From Pleurotus ostreatus/Saccharomyces cerevisiae fusant (Eukaryota > Opisthokonta), in contig JAMQCK010000051.1 of NCBI GenBank assembly GCA_024196135.1, forward strand, positions 59,824 through 123,823: a stretch of 64,000 nt of DNA, given 5' to 3'. A program made the translations under genes and the position numbers. The notes beneath the pieces are model-generated. The model was given only the letters and a program-made list of their open reading frames with translations. It had not been told where the DNA came from and ran no database searches. This document shows positions 42,840 to 54,143 of the stretch, in pieces; positions within the stretch are counted from its first letter, which is position 1, and each line of letters starts with the position of its first letter.

Positions 42840-44634
42840 TCACACAAGCGAGTTAATATAGTTCTCGATGTCTGAAACAAGACAATCAGCATAGTCGCAA
42901 GCCTCGCCCGACGTCGCACGCACTCGCATAGCCATTATCCGCGATGTCCATAGCATCGTCCACCTGCGGATCGAGCCCATTCGCTGTCTCGTACTCGTCT
43001 GGAATCCCATCGCCGTCTGTATCCGTGGGCGCCTGTGAGTGGGCGGATCTCGGTCAGCACTCGCTCAGTTTACCGCACGCGGACAAAGAGGAATCGCGTG
43101 CAAATGAATAGGACGCGGACGAACTGCCATTTCCCGGACTAAACGGAATCCACTACTCACCTCACCACCTTCAAGCGAGCCCGGCCCGCCGACCTCGCCC
43201 TCGTCCGAGATCAAGGTGCCCTTAGTGCCGTAGGAAGCGACCTCGTCCAGGATGTATTTGTCCACGCTGTCGCGCACGAGACTCGCGCCCGCGTGCGCCA
43301 TCACGTAGGCCAGCGCGTCGCTCGAGTTCATGAGGTTCGCGGGGGCGGGATAATTGAAGCGCGCGTCCTTGAAGGTGATGTCGGTGTAGCTGTCGGTGTC
43401 GACGGAGAGGACGTGGCCGTTGAGGGTGCCGTCCTGGGCGGAGGTTGATTAACGCGCGCAGAAATAGGTGATGAGGCGGCGGCATACCTGGTCAGGATCG
43501 TAGTAGTTGTCGGCTACGTACGCGTTGAAGTTCTTGTTGCCGCGTGTGACTAGTTTGGTCAGAACTGCCAAGGGCGACCAACCCATAATTACTCACAAGG
43601 CGACACCGACGTCGAAGGCCCACTGCAAGCTCTCTTAAGCACCACCCACGCCCAATAAATGAAACCCCCTCACCTTATAAACGCATTCCCCACGATGTTC
43701 ACCTCCGACACCGCGCTCGAGTCGCCCTCAATATACCCACCCCCGCCGCCCCAGTTGTACACCACATTGTTCGTGAAATCGTTCACGCCCTTCACCTTTG
43801 GGTTCCGCGTCTTGTTGTCCGCGTACAGCGTCCTGAAGATGCTCAGCCCGCCCGTAGTCTGCATCAAGCCGCCGCACGAGTGCGTCTGCAGGCCCTGCGC
43901 GATGATCGAGTCCTGGATGGTCACGTTGGACACGTCGCCGTTGATCGAGAACGTCTCGTCGCGGCCCCAGCTGACGGAGACGTGGTCGAAAATCATGTTC
44001 GCGCCGTCCGCGATCGTGATGCCGTCTTTGCCCGAGTCGCCTGGTAGGGGGATGAGGGATGCGTGTCCATTAAGCTGAAAGGGGTATGCGCACCTCCCCT
44101 GCCCATTCGGTAGCGGATGTAGCGCGTGATGGTGTTGTCCGCGTTCGAGTACGAGAGACCGTTGCCGTAGATGGTGATGCCCTTATAGGTCATGAGCTCA
44201 GAGGCGGAACTTCTCTACAACATAGTTCCTCACATCTCCTGGCGCAGTCTGTCCTGCAATTGTGATGTCGTTCTTCACCGCGATGCGGCTGTCGATGTTG
44301 ATGACGCCCCCGACCGCGAAGACAACAATCTGCACTCAACGTTAGCATCGCATGCAGCCTACCGACCTCATCGTCGCGCTCACCCTATGCGACTCCGACA
44401 CGGCATCGCGGAAGCTACCGTCGCCTGTGTCGTTCAGGTTGGTGACGACATACACGCTGCCCCCGCGTCCGCCCGTTGCCTGCGCGCCAAAGCCTGAGCA
44501 TGCCCGGTCAGTGGCCACCTCCCAAAAGCACGCTACTTGCGCTTCTCACCCTCAGCACCAGGGAACGCCTCCAGCGCAGCGCAATACGACGCCAGACCGG
44601 TGACAAGGAGACCTGACACCCGAGCGCCCTTCAT
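42840..44634 (-). CDS. Secreted pectate lyase-like polysaccharide lyase (PL1-type fold)
   Basis: A signal peptide ([20 protein letters not shown]) is followed by [20 protein letters not shown] and a right-handed beta-helix domain: [72 protein letters not shown] and [20 protein letters not shown]. The C-terminus after SLEGGE carries a Ca-binding-type repeat, [19 protein letters not shown], and ends [11 protein letters not shown] in the last exon. It probably acts outside the cell on pectin during plant-material decay. The thrombospondin-type-3/EF-like tail resembles that of bacterial lyases. Many short introns are present; a few junctions in the centre (43440-43670) are approximate. Confidence 0.85.
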
Positions 44635-45158
44635 AATTCGCGAGCGGCGCTAGACAGTCACGAGGAGAGGGAAAGAGTGAGAGGAGACCGCGGTCGTCTG
44701 CTCTGCTTTTATGCCCGTCGCGCGCATCCTGGACTCGCCGAACCGCATGGTGAGGTGAGAACCTCGGACAATTCCATGACTACCGCCTTGGCAGCTGGCC
44801 TCCGCGACGCACACGACTGTCCAGAGGCGGCCCGGGGTAAGGGGTCAGTCATTGAAGAGCATTAAGGAATGTATTGTCTTGAGCTAAGTCAGGCCCAATG
44901 AAAGCTTGAAAGAAGTTGAAGATGTGGGAGCAGAGGAAGGAGGAAACGCCCCTGGCTTTCGGTATCCGCCGTGTTAGCCACATGGATTAAGTGGCGGGCC
45001 GAGACGACTTGATCTCTCCATCTTGCATTTTGCCGACTACTTTTATGAACATGAAGTCCGCTGTTCCCGACCCCATGGGGAGAAATTGAACTACTAGAGG
45101 TCGTCGGAGTAGCGTCCTTGCTCGCCCTCGACATGGTGAATGCCTTCTGAGCGTTTGG
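44635..45158. other. Intergenic
   Basis: Upstream of the lyase and of the aminotransferase remnant. I could not find the missing 5' part of the aminotransferase here. Confidence 0.4.
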
Positions 45159-46183
45159 ATGTACAACGTCGAGTACCGCACGCAGACGACGCTCGTGCCA
45201 GGCGCACATCAAGCTGATCTTAAGAGTATCGAGCGCGACGGCACGAGACTGGGCGCGCTCGCCCTTGAGCCTCTCGTCATAGGTGCCGGGTTCATTATCT
45301 TCGTCGACCCGCTTTTCCGGCACGTCCTCACCGACATTGAGCGTGGCCAGGTTGTCTCTTCCTCCTCCTCCGCCCCGTCTTTGACCGTGACTTACTCTAC
45401 CTCCTCTTGGACAGGTGTGCCCGTCATCTTCGACGAGTTTCTTGCCGGTCCTCTCCGCCTCGGTGTCCAGTGCGCCGCGCTCGCCCTCGACATTGCCGTC
45501 TACGCCAAGAACCTCACTGGAAGCTTTCTCCCTCTCGCCGCTACCCTCACCTCCGATGGCATCTACAACGCATTTCTGGGCGACTCCAAGGCCGACGCGC
45601 TTTTTCACGGACACTCATACTCCGCGCACGCTGTGGGTTGCGCGGTGGCGAATGAGGCGCTGACGCAGATTGAGAAGCTGCGAGCGGATGGCTTGTGGGA
45701 GGGCGCCCCGGCAAGCTGAGCGCCAGAGACGACAGAGGAAGCGAGGGTATGGGGCCTGTGGGGTCAGACCTCCGTGAAGGCCCTCTCGAACCACGGTATG
45801 ATCGCGAAGGTGTCGGCACTGAGCACGGTGCTTGCTGTCAAGGTCCAGACGGATCAAGGGGGTGTGTATTTACACATTCTCATCTACCATAAACGCTGAT
45901 AATCTCCGTCTGCAGGCTACGTCTCGCACTCCGCGCAAGAGCTGCTCAAAGGGCTCGCGGACGTGAAGCGCGCGCGGTGAGGGCGATCTGGCGTCCGCTT
46001 CAGGCGGAGCGCCCTTCAGCATCCAACTACCGGACGCTGGGAGGCGTCGCCTATCTGATGCTCAGGCCAAACACGGAAGACAAGGCGGTGCGGGAGGTTG
46101 AGGGTCAGATACGGCAGGGCATCGTCACAGCCTGGCTCTCGGGCGCACCTGTACGGCGTAACGTCACAAATTCAAGTATATAG
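45159..46183 (+). pseudogene. Truncated DAPA aminotransferase (biotin synthesis, C-terminal part only)
   Basis: Readable segments match the C-terminal half of the bifunctional dethiobiotin synthetase/DAPA aminotransferase: ALEPLVIGAGFIIFVDPLFR, VPVIFDEFLAGPLRLGVQ (with the PLP-binding Asp), IAVYAKNLTGSFLPLAATL (with the catalytic Lys), LFHGHSYSAHAVGCAVANEA, GMIAKVSALSTVLAVKV and YVSHSAQELLKGLADVKRAR. The ~500-residue N-terminal part (BioD and the first half of BioA) is absent. The frame stops after GAPAS (45719), resumes, stops at about 45980, and ends in yet another frame (YRTLGGVAYLMLRPNTED). The product cannot be functional as read; a working copy may exist elsewhere. Confidence 0.85.
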
Positions 46184-46604
46184 AATGTGAGTAGGTCAGA
46201 CACTCGTTCTCGACTTGATGTCCTTGATGGGGAATCTTGCGATTTCGTGGTCCGCTGCCTCCGCGCGCCTACTTCCGGCGAGGACGGTCTTGTATACCGT
46301 GACGTACAGCCTCCCGACTGGAACGGCACTTCATAAGGTCCAGCATCTTCTTTCCTGAACCGCCATCTCCTCGCTGTCTCCTCGTCGGTCTATCCGCCAG
46401 TTTCTCGCCCCGACGTGACCTGCATTTCTTCTCTCCACCTCAATTCCTGGGCTAACCGCAGCCTACGCTATCGAAGCCGAGGTAGCCTTCCCGACTTAAC
46501 GACACTGTCAATCGCTGACAAGGTCCTCGCAAAAGCACTAGTAAGTACTACTAACTAGCGCATCTAATCCCCGCTCACTGTCTACCAACAGTCCTGTAAT
46601 TCAA
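46184..46604. other. Intergenic
   Basis: Upstream of the intact F-box gene. No feature is recognised. Confidence 0.35.
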
Positions 46605-47978
46605 ATGAACTCGGTGTCTCTTAGAGGGGAGCAAAGCCCCATCGCAATCCTCCCACCAGAGATCCTCCTCGAAATATTCGACGCCTGCCGCATCCCTACA
46701 GACTACGTTGATACCCGCGTCGCAGCTCTTCAGAGAGTCCCCGTGCGTGCGGGTCCCCCTACTGTTGCCGCCGTTTGCCAGCGCTGGCGCGACCTTGCGA
46801 TAAACACCGCCTCCCTCTGGACCGACATTCACGACTGCTGCCCAACAAAGAGGCTGTACAGTGCCACGATGCTCCTTGACCTCATGATGTCGCGGTCTGC
46901 AGACAGGCCACTGAGCATCTTTATCAGGTCGTACCTCGATGGCGGCCGGGTAGACTTTGCAGAGCCTCTCATCCGCACTGTCATCGAGCAGAGCACCCGA
47001 TGGGCGCGCCTTGACATACGCAAGTGCGAGAGCATGTACCGCCTCCTTCTCTCCTGTCGCGGCCGTCTACCGCAATTGCGCAGCGTCCGTCTCTCTTGGG
47101 ATCACCTGTTGTTGTCCTACCAGGATAGCGAGTCGCTTCACCAGTTGTTCATCGACTGCCCCCGGCTGGTCGACGTCGATGTTTCGGGACCAGATTTCCA
47201 GTTTCCCTGGGAACAATTACGACGATACAGAGTCAGTATGGAAGGTCCCCCCTCAATCGAGGCCCTGCGACGGACGACGCACGCGCGCGAGCTGCGCTTC
47301 GTGGCTGCATTGAATAGCTATATGCCATCCAACCTGCTGGGCAACGGAGAATCCCCCCTCGAACGACGTCATCTCACAAAACTGACTGTGCCACGCATCG
47401 CCCACCTCCTCAGCTTCCGCGCACCGCGTCTTTTAGGATGCCATATTGTGGAGGACGTTAAACCGGAAGAATTATGTATCCTAACAGATTCCATCCGCAC
47501 GCAGGGCATCCGGCTTAGCGCGCTATCGCTCAGCTTGGAGTCTCCTGACCCTGCGAGGCTACGCGTCGTTCTTGCGCATTGCCCCACATTGCGTCGCCTT
47601 CAGCTGAGGCTCTACCCGAATCAGCACCGACCATACAAAACGCCCAGAGACTATAACGCCGCCAGCTTCGCGGACGTATTCTCAATACTCATGGTCCGGC
47701 GTGGTCAGCCAGCCCTCCTGCCTATGCTTCGCTACCTGGGCATGATGATGATGTGGGTACTCTCTGATATAGCGACCACGCTCCTCACCGTCGTCAGGTC
47801 GCGAATTGCTGCGCTTGACAAAGCCGTAGTTCCCCTACAATCGCTGGCGCTGGATGTACGCCATGCGCAGTCCATGGTCCTCGCCGAAGCAGTCTCCAGG
47901 CTTCGTGCACGGCTCGAGCATCTTCATGCCGAAGGAGGGCCTACCGTTCTTATCGTCCACAGGATTATTGGGGATTAG
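46605..47978 (+). CDS. F-box protein, intact paralogue
   Basis: A single-exon gene of 457 residues. The F-box lies at about residues 10-65 (SPIAILPPEILLEIFDACRI ... CQRWRDLAINTASLWTDIH). The rest has spaced leucine-rich segments (LPQLRSVRLSWDHLLLS, CPTLRRLQLRLYPNQ, RLRARLEHLHAEGG) typical of the large agaricomycete F-box family. The likely role is substrate recognition in an SCF ubiquitin ligase; the target is unknown. It is clearly related to the frameshifted gene at 36705-38097 on the other strand. Confidence 0.88.
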   Translation: MNSVSLRGEQSPIAILPPEILLEIFDACRIPTDYVDTRVAALQRVPVRAGPPTVAAVCQRWRDLAINTASLWTDIHDCCPTKRLYSATMLLDLMMSRSADRPLSIFIRSYLDGGRVDFAEPLIRTVIEQSTRWARLDIRKCESMYRLLLSCRGRLPQLRSVRLSWDHLLLSYQDSESLHQLFIDCPRLVDVDVSGPDFQFPWEQLRRYRVSMEGPPSIEALRRTTHARELRFVAALNSYMPSNLLGNGESPLERRHLTKLTVPRIAHLLSFRAPRLLGCHIVEDVKPEELCILTDSIRTQGIRLSALSLSLESPDPARLRVVLAHCPTLRRLQLRLYPNQHRPYKTPRDYNAASFADVFSILMVRRGQPALLPMLRYLGMMMMWVLSDIATTLLTVVRSRIAALDKAVVPLQSLALDVRHAQSMVLAEAVSRLRARLEHLHAEGGPTVLIVHRIIGD

Positions 47979-48460
47979 GATAGGTCTCAACTTGGGAAAA
48001 CAATGAATGATGCCGTAGATATGTACACCGCTGCCTTAGATGACTATTTATTGGCACTTGTCTGCTAACACATGTAGCTACATACGTACTGCACTACTGT
48101 ACACTTATTTATTCATTTATCCATGTATGTGAAGGTCTCGTGAATACAGCCAACGTACGCGGGACCAAAAGCCCCTCGCGGCGTTTGCCGAATGGTGATG
48201 CCGTGCCGGGCTGACGCGTTCGAACTTCCCATCCACCGTCTCGAATGAAACCGAGGTCTCTCGTCGATTCTAAGATGCCGCACTGACGCGTACCAGGACG
48301 AAGTGATAGGAGAATGGACATTGAATCCACTTTATTGCGGCCGGCTAAGAAGGTCATGTCGTTGACCTTGCTAACCGAATGACGCTGGCGAGTATATATG
48401 GGTCTTCTGACTGCAGTTTCTTCGAACTATCACGCGCCCCTTTCAACTTCTACGACCCTA
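47979..48460. promoter_or_regulatory. Intergenic with TATA box for the SDR gene
   Basis: A GAGTATATATGGG box at about 48390-48402 lies about 65 bp before the chosen SDR start. The first in-frame ATG (48398) overlaps this box, which argues against its use. Confidence 0.5.
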
Positions 48461-50111
48461 ATGGCCAAGTACCTTCAATACGCCAAGGAGACCTTCCCTC
48501 CCGCCCCCGATTGGGGCGTTGATGATATCCCCGACCTCACGGGCAAGGTCATGGCCGTCACTGGCGCGAATACAGGCATCGGGAAGGAGACCGCTAAGGT
48601 AAGCACTTGCAGGTCTGTGTTGCTCACATGACATCCATACTAACCTCTCTTCCTCTCCTTCAGGCCCTTCTCTCCCACAACGCGACGGTCTACATGTTCT
48701 GCCGCAGCCAAGCGCGCGCAGAGGCCGCCATCGCCGACCTGAAGGCGCAGACTGGGAAAGAAGCACGCTTTGTAGAATGCGACTTGGGCGATCTTCGAAG
48801 CGTGAAGAGGGCTGCGGAGGACTTCTTGAGGTGAGTGGGGTTCTTTTGAGCTTCAAATGCGCTACGACATAGGGTAGCTGACGCCTGGTCTATAGTAAGG
48901 AATCGCAGTTACATGTCTTGTTTAACAATGGGTGCGCACACTTATCGATAACCATTCCGACTCATTTTCTGTTGAATTGATCATCTTGCACAGCGGCGTC
49001 ATGCTCACTCCTGTCGAGAAGCTCACCGCACAAGGCTACGACATGCAATTCGGGACGAATGTCCTGGTATATTTTTCCATTTTCATTCTTCGTCACCCTT
49101 TTTAACGACGACATACTCGCCTTAGGGTCACTTCTACCTCACCAAACTACTTCTCCCGACCATGCAGTCGACGGCCGCCGCTTCTGGTACTCCCGGTGAG
49201 TTTCATCTCGTTCTTGTCTTCCCATTTCGCTGACGCTATTTGTGACGGTTGTCCCTTCCAGCCCGCGTCATTGTTACTTCCTCCCTCATGCACTGGTTCG
49301 CCGACAAGATCGACTATGACCTACTCGTCGGCGAGAACGAGAAGAAGCGCAAGTGCGCGGGAACGACGTACTTATACTCGCTGAGCAAATTTGTGAGTAC
49401 GATTCGGCTTATAGCTCTATACCCAGTCCGCGTCCGCGGAAAGGGGCTGACCTCTCTCCTCAGGGTAACGTCCTCTACGCCAAGGAGCTCGCCCGGCGCT
49501 TCGGCAACAAGGGCATCGTATGCATCTCCCTGCACCCCGGGCAGCTCAAGACGGAGCTCATGCGCGAGACGAGCGCGTTCATACAGGCGACGAGGGTGAG
49601 TCGTGAGATACTATTCCTCTTTTCCTCTTTTTCCTCTCCCTAGGGTGGGATTTTTGGCAACGCAGATGCTCCTGCATCCGATGCGCGCAGACCCGCATGG
49701 GTTCGACGTCTTGTCCCACTTCTTATGTTAACATTTGTCCTCCCAGAATATTATCTTCCCCGTCTACGAGGCGGACATGGGCGCGTTGACACAGTTGCGC
49801 GCCGGTACTGATCCAGCGGCGGCGGAGTGGAATGGCAAGGTGTGTATCGTTTGAATCCTCGTCGCGATGGCCTCTCAACGCACACTTGCTCATCGCGATC
49901 TCTCGTTGTACGCCTTGTAATGGTGCTGGCCCTTTGAACCGTCCTCCTCGCGCTCTTCCAACGTGCCCTCCTCTTCCTCTGCGATTGCTCACCGTCCACC
50001 TAGTACATGACCTGCTGGGCACGCCTATACCCAAACAGCCCATCCGCAGACAACGAAGCGGAGGCCAAACGACTATGGGAATGGTTGGAAGATCAGGTGA
50101 AGGATATTTGA
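48461..50111 (+). CDS. Short-chain dehydrogenase/reductase
   Basis: Start MAKYLQYAKETFPPAPDWGV. A Rossmann domain has the cofactor motif VTGANTGIGKETAK, an Arg at the end of strand 2 (MFCRSQARAEAA, favouring NADP), the NNGGVM motif at a short exon junction, and active-site residues in IVTSSLMHW and TYLYSLSKF (Tyr-x3-Lys). The C-terminus is LWEWLEDQVKDI. About seven introns are needed. This resembles the retinol dehydrogenase/WW-domain oxidoreductase-like SDRs of fungi, with unknown small-molecule substrates. Confidence 0.9.
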
Positions 50112-50459
50112 ATCGAAAGTGTAGGAATGCAGAGGATGTCGTAGACTGATGATGACATGAGCGTCCTTGTGGGCATCGAACACAAGCCTACACAAGCGCC
50201 TACCCATCAGAAAATCCACGAAGGGCAATAAGTGGCGCATCATTGCATTTGTCAATAATTCCTACACCATGTTCCTTGTTCTCAACTCTCACTTTCGCGG
50301 ATCAGCACGCTCTGGCAGTATCTGGCGCGCTCTATTTCACCGACAGGAAATGCTATCAAGCGCTCTCTCTGTATAGCCTGCAGGCTGCGCCATGTTCCAA
50401 AAATGCATATCAATTGAACAGCTTGACTGAAATATGACCGCACTTCACCCATCAAAAGC
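50112..50459. other. Intergenic
   Basis: No feature is recognised. Confidence 0.35.
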
Positions 50460-53309
50460 ATGGTACTCATCCTGGCACCTGGCTTTCGCGCGCACCTACC
50501 TTTCACCAACGACGACCTCGCGCGCCGAGCCAGCTTCAATCTTATGGAACCCACACCATCCATGATGGAGAAGGGCATGGTTTCTACCAGCGCCGCACGC
50601 ACGCCCGAGCAGGACCAACCAGAATCCCCGCACGTCACCTTTGAAGTACCACAGTCATCCGGGCGTCTTATCGCTGGGCAGCGCTTCGCAGAAGTCGTGC
50701 AGAGGGTGATGAAGAGACATCGAGAGTCGCAGCTGCCTCGCCACGGCCCAGAGGGGTATACGATGCCTTCTGAATCCAACTCCGCGGGCGTCGATGCCGG
50801 GACGAATCCAAACGCCGAAGTCACTGACAATACGGATGCTCTGCCAGCGCAAAGGTTGGGCGCCGCAAGCGCCATGCAAACGGAGCGCCAGCACGAAACC
50901 GATCATATCGGTGGCGCGCAAAGCAATCAACCACGCTACACATCCAGCGACATCGACTACGAGAAAAAATACGCACCCGATGCGTACGGCAAAGAACTTA
51001 GCAGGAATGCACGTGTCTGGAGCGTCTACAACGACGAGGCCCAGATAGCCGACGGAGAGATGGTTAAGGGCCTGAACGGAACGTTGGACGTACTCCTCGT
51101 TTTCGTACGTGGCCCTCTCTTGTTTTTCGCCTACACGCGACTGATTGCGCGCTTCAAATAGGCCGGTCTCTTCTCCGCGGTAGTTACCACCTTCGTCGTG
51201 AAAAGCTCTCAAGCGCTGAGCCCGGACTACGCGCAAATCACCGCCTCTCTCATGCACGAGCTGGTTCAAATCCAACGCGCGGCCACGTCCGGCACCCCGC
51301 CTGACGTTCCCATGTCGCCTTTATACTTCGGGTCAATTACAACTGAGACGACAGATCTCTGGGTCAATGGACTATGGCTGACGAGTCTCACCTTCGCCTT
51401 GTTGACCGCCCTCGTGTCTGTGTTGGCAAAGCAATGGATCCAGGTAAGCACTGCCTACCAGCTGTCTGCCTCATCTCATTAGACGACGTTCAGCACTACA
51501 GTTCGCTTTCCGGGGGCTCACCCCGTAATCGTGCGCATCTTCGGCAGTACCGCTTCGAGGGCTTCGAGCGATGGAAGGTTCGAGCTATCATCGGCTTCCT
51601 TCCCGTCCTCCTTACTGTCGCTCTGCTACTTTTCTTTGCCGGCCTCATTGTCTATGTGGTACCAATGGACAGCACTATATCCTTGGTCATCATTGGTTTT
51701 TCTGCGGGCATCCTCCTTGCTTACTCTATAACGACCGCCTTGCCTGTCTTCGTCACGCACTGCGCCTACAAAACGCCGCTCGCCGACTACATGATCACCG
51801 TCGGTCATCCCGTCATACATTATATGCTCATTTTGCCCTTTCAACTGATACGACTTTCTGTGCGACTTCGTCTACAGATACATCCGTGCCGAAGGCATGC
51901 AGCGGCGGGGACTGCGACAGCTAGCCTTGGACTGTCGCTCGGCTTGGTATAGAGAATCTCCTTGGACACTCAAAGAGCGCGAAGGTTCCATCATAGTGAG
52001 GCGGAAAAGCGAAGCCTTGACGACGGACGTACTGGACTGGCTCATCTATTCCTCTCTTAACGCATCTGCAACCAAAATTGCGGTGCAGGCGTCATCGGCT
52101 CTCAAGCTAGACGGCGACCCTCTGACGATATGGGCCTATTCCTGGCGCTCAAATAATTACTTGCAAGAGTTGGATCGCGACTGCGCGACTTGTCCGCTCA
52201 CGGCCGAGCATGCCGCGATCGCAGAGCGTCTAGCTCGTGTCACGATGCATCGTAGCCGCGCTTACCTGATCTACGTCGAGCGAGTGTGGTCTCTCGACTT
52301 ATGGGAGCGTATGTACATGCAACGGGACCGGATCGACTCACCTGCACACAGAGCAATGCTCTGCCTTGTGCTCTGGGTTCGCTTCTGCGACGACGAGCAC
52401 CCGCTGTCGAATTCCTCGGTCATGAGCCGTGCCTCGGATGCATGCTCTATGCTCGATATCTCTTTGACAGCACCGAAGCTTCACCCTGTAATATGGCGCG
52501 AGCTGGACCGCTTGTCGCGTGCATGCCTGCTCCTGTGCGATGAGCAGTATACACCCAAGGGCCGTGACGAGGCGGGCGATCATCGAGCGGACGCAGTACA
52601 CGAGGACGTCATCGATGCAGAACGCCATGGGCAGTACAGACCACCGGACGACAACTTCGACCCCTACGCAAGCACGGCGATCACCCTGGACGAGTATTGC
52701 GAAGGATGCAAGTGGGCGGATGGTCGGGAGGAATTTCTGGACAATTTGGAGAAGCTGAAGCGCGCCCTCTCTGCGCACCTGGCGAAGCTCGGGAACAAGC
52801 AGGCAGGTGCGGAGCGCGCGAAGGATGCGACTGGAAAGACAAGCCGCCGTCTTCTGGAGGCCACGTCGGAGGCGCAGCTGGGCCGAAATTCTCGAGCTGC
52901 AGATGATCCCGCTCGTCACGACTCTCGCGGCGGCGTCGGTGAAGATGAAGGCGGCCTACTCCAAGTCTTCGAAGTTGGCACCTCTGCGCGCGCCGCGTTC
53001 GATGCTCGCGGCGAGGGTATGGACGGACGTGGATTCTCAGACGCTTATCAGCGTGACGAGCCCGTCGCTGCAGACGATCGTAGCTCGGTCTTCGCGCACA
53101 CTCCCCAGGCGACGAGTGCTCCCGACTCCTTCGATGCTGGCGGTGATGATAACGAGTCCAGGGTTGTTGTCCTTCTCGAGCAGCGCGTTACTGCGCCCAT
53201 TACTCCAGCTGGCACCGTGGAGGATAGCGCGAATCTGCACGCCACTCAGAATTCTGCAACTGCTGCCGCGGTCGCCGAAGCTCACGTCGTGCGGGAAAGT
53301 GTGTCTTAG
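50460..53309 (+). pseudogene. DUF6535 membrane protein, copy 2, with a one-base frameshift
   Basis: It shares with copy 1 the block YEKKYAPDAYGKELSRNARV-WSVYNDEAQIAD, the membrane segments AGLFSAVVTTFVVKSSQAL, WVNGLWLTSLTFALLTALVS and IIGFLPVLLTVALLLFFAGL, and both intron positions (51105-51162 and 51444-51500). At about 51850 the frame fails: compared with copy 1 one extra base lies in the stretch after FQLIRLS, and the next frame continues (DFVYRYIRAEG, then GLRQLALDC) uninterrupted to 53309. It may be a recent pseudogene, a sequencing indel, or a gene with an unseen small intron. An ATG at 50544 is an alternative start. The function of the family is unknown. Confidence 0.7.
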
Positions 53310-54143
53310 AGTACCTCCGCCGCTGAAAGAGCCATAGACGACGTACCCGTAGGACTTCTTGGAGCTTGCGCAGGAAAAGGCGAAGGAGGTGGCAGCGATG
53401 GTAGAGGGCAAGCGGGAGGAGACATTCTGTCTTCCCTAGGGTCTCGTAACGAATCAGCAGCGTGCCCTCATTGGCAGGTACATATTCAAGTAATGTGGGA
53501 AATGTACTGGAGAGGGAGATATACGCACGACGTACAAGAGAATATGGTACAGAGCAAGATGGCGCATCGAGCGGCGCCACGCGGAAGCATCTGATGTGCT
53601 CGATCGTGTGATGTTACAAAGTTGCTTCCGAAGGCCATTGCCGAATTGCCCGGTCCTGCTCTCCTCCCAGCGATCGACAGCGACGAGAAGCTACCTGCGA
53701 TCGATACGTCCCCTGAGACTGAAGCTCTTCCAGATCCCTCTTGGCACGCTCACGCGACACGACCTGTTGGTCGCGTCCTGACATGGGCATCTTGTGATTC
53801 TACCCACTGGGCATCCTCTCTCAAGCCTTCTGTCCTCTCTCTCTTCTCCCCGAGGGCTCAGGCATGCACCGGACACTGCAGCTCCAGCAGACATGCAGGC
53901 CATCACACACACGCGCTACTCGGCGACGCTCAGGTGACGCGGACGCAAAGAGAAGCGCCACGACCGTTGGGTCCTGGCAGAAGTTCGGATGCGGATCTAT
54001 GGGCATGCGAAGCCTCGAAAGCTTCTTCGACGCGCCGCGCAACCGCCGCGCCTGTCACGGATGATGTCGCCCCCATGTCGCTTGCTTCGCGGGCATGAGT
54101 ATAAGGTGCTGCGCTGACGACGAATCTCCCACCTTCCACCACC
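53310..54143. other. Intergenic
   Basis: Upstream of the GH17 gene. Several open frames exist but none shows a domain. Confidence 0.4.

Noticed and set aside
44889..45614. 241-codon minus-strand frame
   Set aside because: Opposite strand of the aminotransferase remnant, which has recognisable conserved blocks on the plus strand.
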